A stretch of 17,191 nt of DNA from Sedimenticola sp. (GTDB lineage Bacteria > Pseudomonadota > Gammaproteobacteria > Chromatiales > Chromatiaceae). Position numbers and translations under genes: made by a program. Location of the stretch: contig JAUXBK010000027.1 in NCBI GenBank assembly GCA_030619405.1, positions 1 through 17,191 on the forward strand, in the 5' to 3' direction. The notes under the pieces were generated by a model. It did no database searches, was not told the DNA's origin, and worked only from the letters and a program-made list of their open reading frames with translations. Shown piece by piece: positions 15,395 through 17,191 of the stretch; the stretch's first letter is position 1; each line of letters opens with the position of its first letter.

Positions 15395-15766
15395 TCAGCC
15401 ACCGGTAACGGACCGGACGATGGCCATCAGAACCATATCGAACAGCCAGAGCACGATACCCACCACCAGCACCATGGCAAATACGATAAGGGTGGTCTGG
15501 ATCGTCTCCTGACGGGTAGGCCAGACAACCTTGTGAACCTCCGTCCAGGAAGCGGTCATAAACGTCCAGACCCGGCGCCCCGGCGCCGATTGCAAGGTGA
15601 TAGCCACGGCAATCCCGGAAACCACCAACAGACCCAGGACCCGTAACAGCGTGGAGTACCCCTCGAAATAATAGAAGCCCCCGATCCCACCAATCAGCAA
15701 CAGGACCGATGCCAACAATTTGGCCGTATCCAACCCGGAGCTTTCAACTTGAGCTTTTGCGTTCAT
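15395..15766 (-). CDS. secE: Preprotein translocase subunit SecE
   Basis: SecE is the essential small subunit that clamps the SecY channel in the inner membrane. The product has 123 residues (E. coli 127) with three predicted transmembrane segments, about 16-35, 40-58 and 92-118. Before the third segment lies the family signature EVHKVVWPTRQETIQTTLIVF. I chose ATG 15766, which gives MNAKAQVESSGLD, comparable to the E. coli N terminus. The reading frame stays open upstream for 50 more codons, but that extension is simply tRNA-Trp read as protein. The ribosome binding site is weak (GGCGGG, close to the start). The TGA stop overlaps the nusG ribosome binding site, so the two genes are coupled. 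Confidence 0.96.
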   Translation of the reverse strand: MNAKAQVESSGLDTAKLLASVLLLIGGIGGFYYFEGYSTLLRVLGLLVVSGIAVAITLQSAPGRRVWTFMTASWTEVHKVVWPTRQETIQTTLIVFAMVLVVGIVLWLFDMVLMAIVRSVTGG

Positions 15767-15801
15767 TACCCGCCACAGCGCTCTCATGGAGCGCAAAAAT
15801 A

Positions 15802-15877
<76 letters not shown>

Positions 15878-15883
15878 AGAAAG

Positions 15884-16004
15884 GTTTGCAGTTTGCAGTT
15901 TGCGTTTTCCGGGCAACTGGAGACGGTCAGCTAATTGCTTGACCGCATCTCTTCACAACCGACCACTCTCCACTGCTAACTGTTTACTGCTCACTATCAA
16001 CTCA
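15884..16004 (-). repeat. Degenerate heptad repeats between tuf and tRNA-Trp
   Basis: On the plus strand GTTTGCA occurs at 15884-15890 and 15891-15897, then GTTTGCG to 15904, then TTTTCC. On the minus strand, starting at the tuf stop (16004), six successive 7-mers carry AGT at positions 3-5: TGAGTTG, ATAGTGA, GCAGTAA, ACAGTTA, GCAGTGG, AGAGTGG. The two sides are in inverted orientation (GCAGTTT against GCAGTNN) and flank a hairpin core at 15924-15945. This resembles the layout of the two TAGGTAC elements with a different heptamer, but it is much more degenerate. Confidence 0.5.
15924..15945 (-). other. Hairpin between tuf and tRNA-Trp
   Basis: On the transcript CGGTCA-A-GC pairs with GC-TGACCG (8 bp with one bulged A) around an AATTA loop. 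No U tract follows, so it is more likely a processing or spacer structure than an intrinsic terminator. Read-through into tRNA-Trp and secE is expected. Confidence 0.5.
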
Positions 16005-17191
16005 TTCAATGATCTTGGAGACCACGCCGGCGCCGACAGTACGGCCACCCTCGCGAATTGCAAAACGCAGACCGTCTTCCATCGCGATCGGCGCGATCAG
16101 ATTCACCGTCATCTTCACGTTGTCTCCCGGCATCACCATCTCCACCCCTTCAGGCAGCTCGCAGGCCCCGGTCACATCCGTGGTACGAAAGTAAAACTGC
16201 GGACGATAGTTGTTGAAGAACGGCGTGTGACGCCCACCTTCGTCCTTGCTCAGTACATACACCTCCGCCTCGAAATGGGTGTGCGGCGTGATGCTCCCGG
16301 GCTTTGCCAGTACCTGACCGCGCTCCACCTCCTCCCGCTTGGTGCCGCGCAGCAGCACGCCCACGTTATCCCCCGCCACACCCTCGTCCAGCAGCTTGCG
16401 GAACATCTCGACACCGGTGCAGGTGGTCTTCTGGGTCTCATGGATTCCCACGATCTCGATCTCGTCGCCCACGTGCACGATTCCGCGCTCCACGCGACCC
16501 GTCACCACCGTCCCCCGACCCGAGATCGAGAACACATCCTCGATCGGCATCAGGAACGGCTTCTCCGTATCCCGCTTCGGCTCCGGAATGTACTCATCCA
16601 TCGCCTCGACCAGCTTGATGACCGAGGGCTCGCCGAGCTCCGATTTGTCGCCCTCCAGCGCCTTCAGCGCCGAACCGATGATGATCGGCGTGTCGTCACC
16701 CGGAAACTCGTACTGGTCCAGCAGCTCCCGGATCTCCATCTCCACCAGCTCCAGCAGCTCTTCGTCGTCCACCATGTCAGCCTTGTTCATATACACAAGG
16801 ATGTAGGGCACGCCCACCTGACGCGACAGCAGAATGTGCTCCCGGGTCTGCGGCATCGGGCCGTCCGCCGCCGACACCACCAGGACCGCGCCGTCCATCT
16901 GCGCCGCACCCGTGATCATGTTCTTCACGTAGTCCGCGTGCCCCGGGCAGTCGACGTGCGCATAGTGCCGGTTCTCCGACTCGTACTCCACGTGCGCCGT
17001 GGCGATGGTGATGCCGCGCTCCCGCTCCTCAGGGGCATTGTCGATGTCGGCGTAGGCTATGAACTCACCGCCTCGCTGCTCTGCCATCACCTTCGTGATC
17101 GCCGCCGTCAGCGTGGTCTTGCCGTGGTCAACGTGACCGATTGTGCCCACATTGACATGCGGCTTTGTGCGCTCGAATTTTTTCTTGGACA
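16002..17191 (-). CDS. tuf: Elongation factor Tu, upstream copy (lacks only the first base of its start codon)
   Basis: This is the EF-Tu GTPase that carries aminoacyl-tRNA to the ribosome. Codons are in frame from 17189 down. The other copy starts GTG, and here the last two bases of that codon (TG) are the last two of the window, so one base is missing. The complete protein would have 396 residues (E. coli 394). Motifs, numbered from the start Met, are GHVDHGKT 19-26, RGITI 59-63, DCPGH 81-85 and NKAD 136-139, followed by the beta-barrel domains 2 and 3. The stop is TGA. Downstream come tRNA-Trp and secE, so by position this is the tufB-type copy. An internal GTG at codon 15 is not the real start. 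Confidence 0.97.
   Translation of the reverse strand, partial: SKKKFERTKPHVNVGTIGHVDHGKTTLTAAITKVMAEQRGGEFIAYADIDNAPEERERGITIATAHVEYESENRHYAHVDCPGHADYVKNMITGAAQMDGAVLVVSAADGPMPQTREHILLSRQVGVPYILVYMNKADMVDDEELLELVEMEIRELLDQYEFPGDDTPIIIGSALKALEGDKSELGEPSVIKLVEAMDEYIPEPKRDTEKPFLMPIEDVFSISGRGTVVTGRVERGIVHVGDEIEIVGIHETQKTTCTGVEMFRKLLDEGVAGDNVGVLLRGTKREEVERGQVLAKPGSITPHTHFEAEVYVLSKDEGGRHTPFFNNYRPQFYFRTTDVTGACELPEGVEMVMPGDNVKMTVNLIAPIAMEDGLRFAIREGGRTVGAGVVSKIIE
17075..17191. repeat. Terminal direct repeat, right copy (within tuf)
   Basis: This is the right-hand copy of the 117-bp terminal repeat described at 1-117. Because the window starts at the other copy, it is not visible whether identity would continue further into the gene. 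Confidence 0.95.

Noticed and set aside
15382..15402. A GTG start for nusG seven codons upstream.
   Set aside because: No ribosome binding site precedes it and it overlaps secE, while the ATG at 15381 has a well-spaced GGGAG.

Overview
The window is a stretch of a bacterial core translation and transcription locus. Every protein gene and the one tRNA gene read on the minus strand. The order in the direction of transcription (right to left) is tuf (5' end just cut off), tRNA-Trp(CCA), secE, nusG, rplK, rplA, rplJ, rplL, rpoB, rpoC, rpsL, rpsG, fusA, and then the first 39 codons of a second tuf. This order, with tRNA-Trp between tuf and secE and with rpoC running directly into the str operon, is the arrangement I associate with Gammaproteobacteria such as Pseudomonas. 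The protein sequences also read as gammaproteobacterial (RpoB rifampicin region, RpoC numbering identical to E. coli through the catalytic NADFDGD, an E. coli-like L10 leader). The sequence is moderately GC-rich. I cannot name the genus; heptamer-rich spacers are reminiscent of some sulfur-oxidising Gammaproteobacteria, but that is only a hint.

Region by region: 16002-17191 is the nearly complete upstream tuf. 15802-16001 holds a spacer with degenerate 7-bp repeats and then tRNA-Trp. 14848-15766 holds secE and nusG (translocase subunit and transcription elongation factor). 14659-14850 is a spacer with a striking palindromic heptad-repeat element and the rplK leader. 12266-14658 holds the L11, L1, L10 and L7/L12 genes with an L10 autoregulatory leader. 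12050-12265 is a spacer with three stacked hairpins (attenuator-like and RNase III-like). 3677-12049 holds rpoB and rpoC. 3183-3676 is a 494-bp spacer with a second, larger heptad-repeat element, a near-consensus sigma70 promoter for the str operon and a structured leader. 139-3182 holds rpsL, rpsG and fusA. 1-118 is the start of the downstream tuf.

The genes cooperate in making ribosomal proteins of the stalk and small subunit, the beta and beta' subunits of RNA polymerase, the elongation factors EF-Tu and EF-G, and the SecE translocon subunit. Nothing in the coding part is novel: all products have normal length and intact key residues.

The unusual material is in the spacers. Two related elements (3431-3679 and 14719-14850) consist of inverted arrays of the heptamer TAGGTAC bounded by a shared GGAAAAGAyAAAA box, and each begins at the TAG stop codon of the preceding gene (rpoC, nusG). 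A third spacer, after tuf, has a different heptad series that also starts at the stop codon. The window also begins and ends with the same 117 bases, from the 5' end of the two tuf genes. This looks like a contig broken at a duplicated gene rather than a circular replicon.
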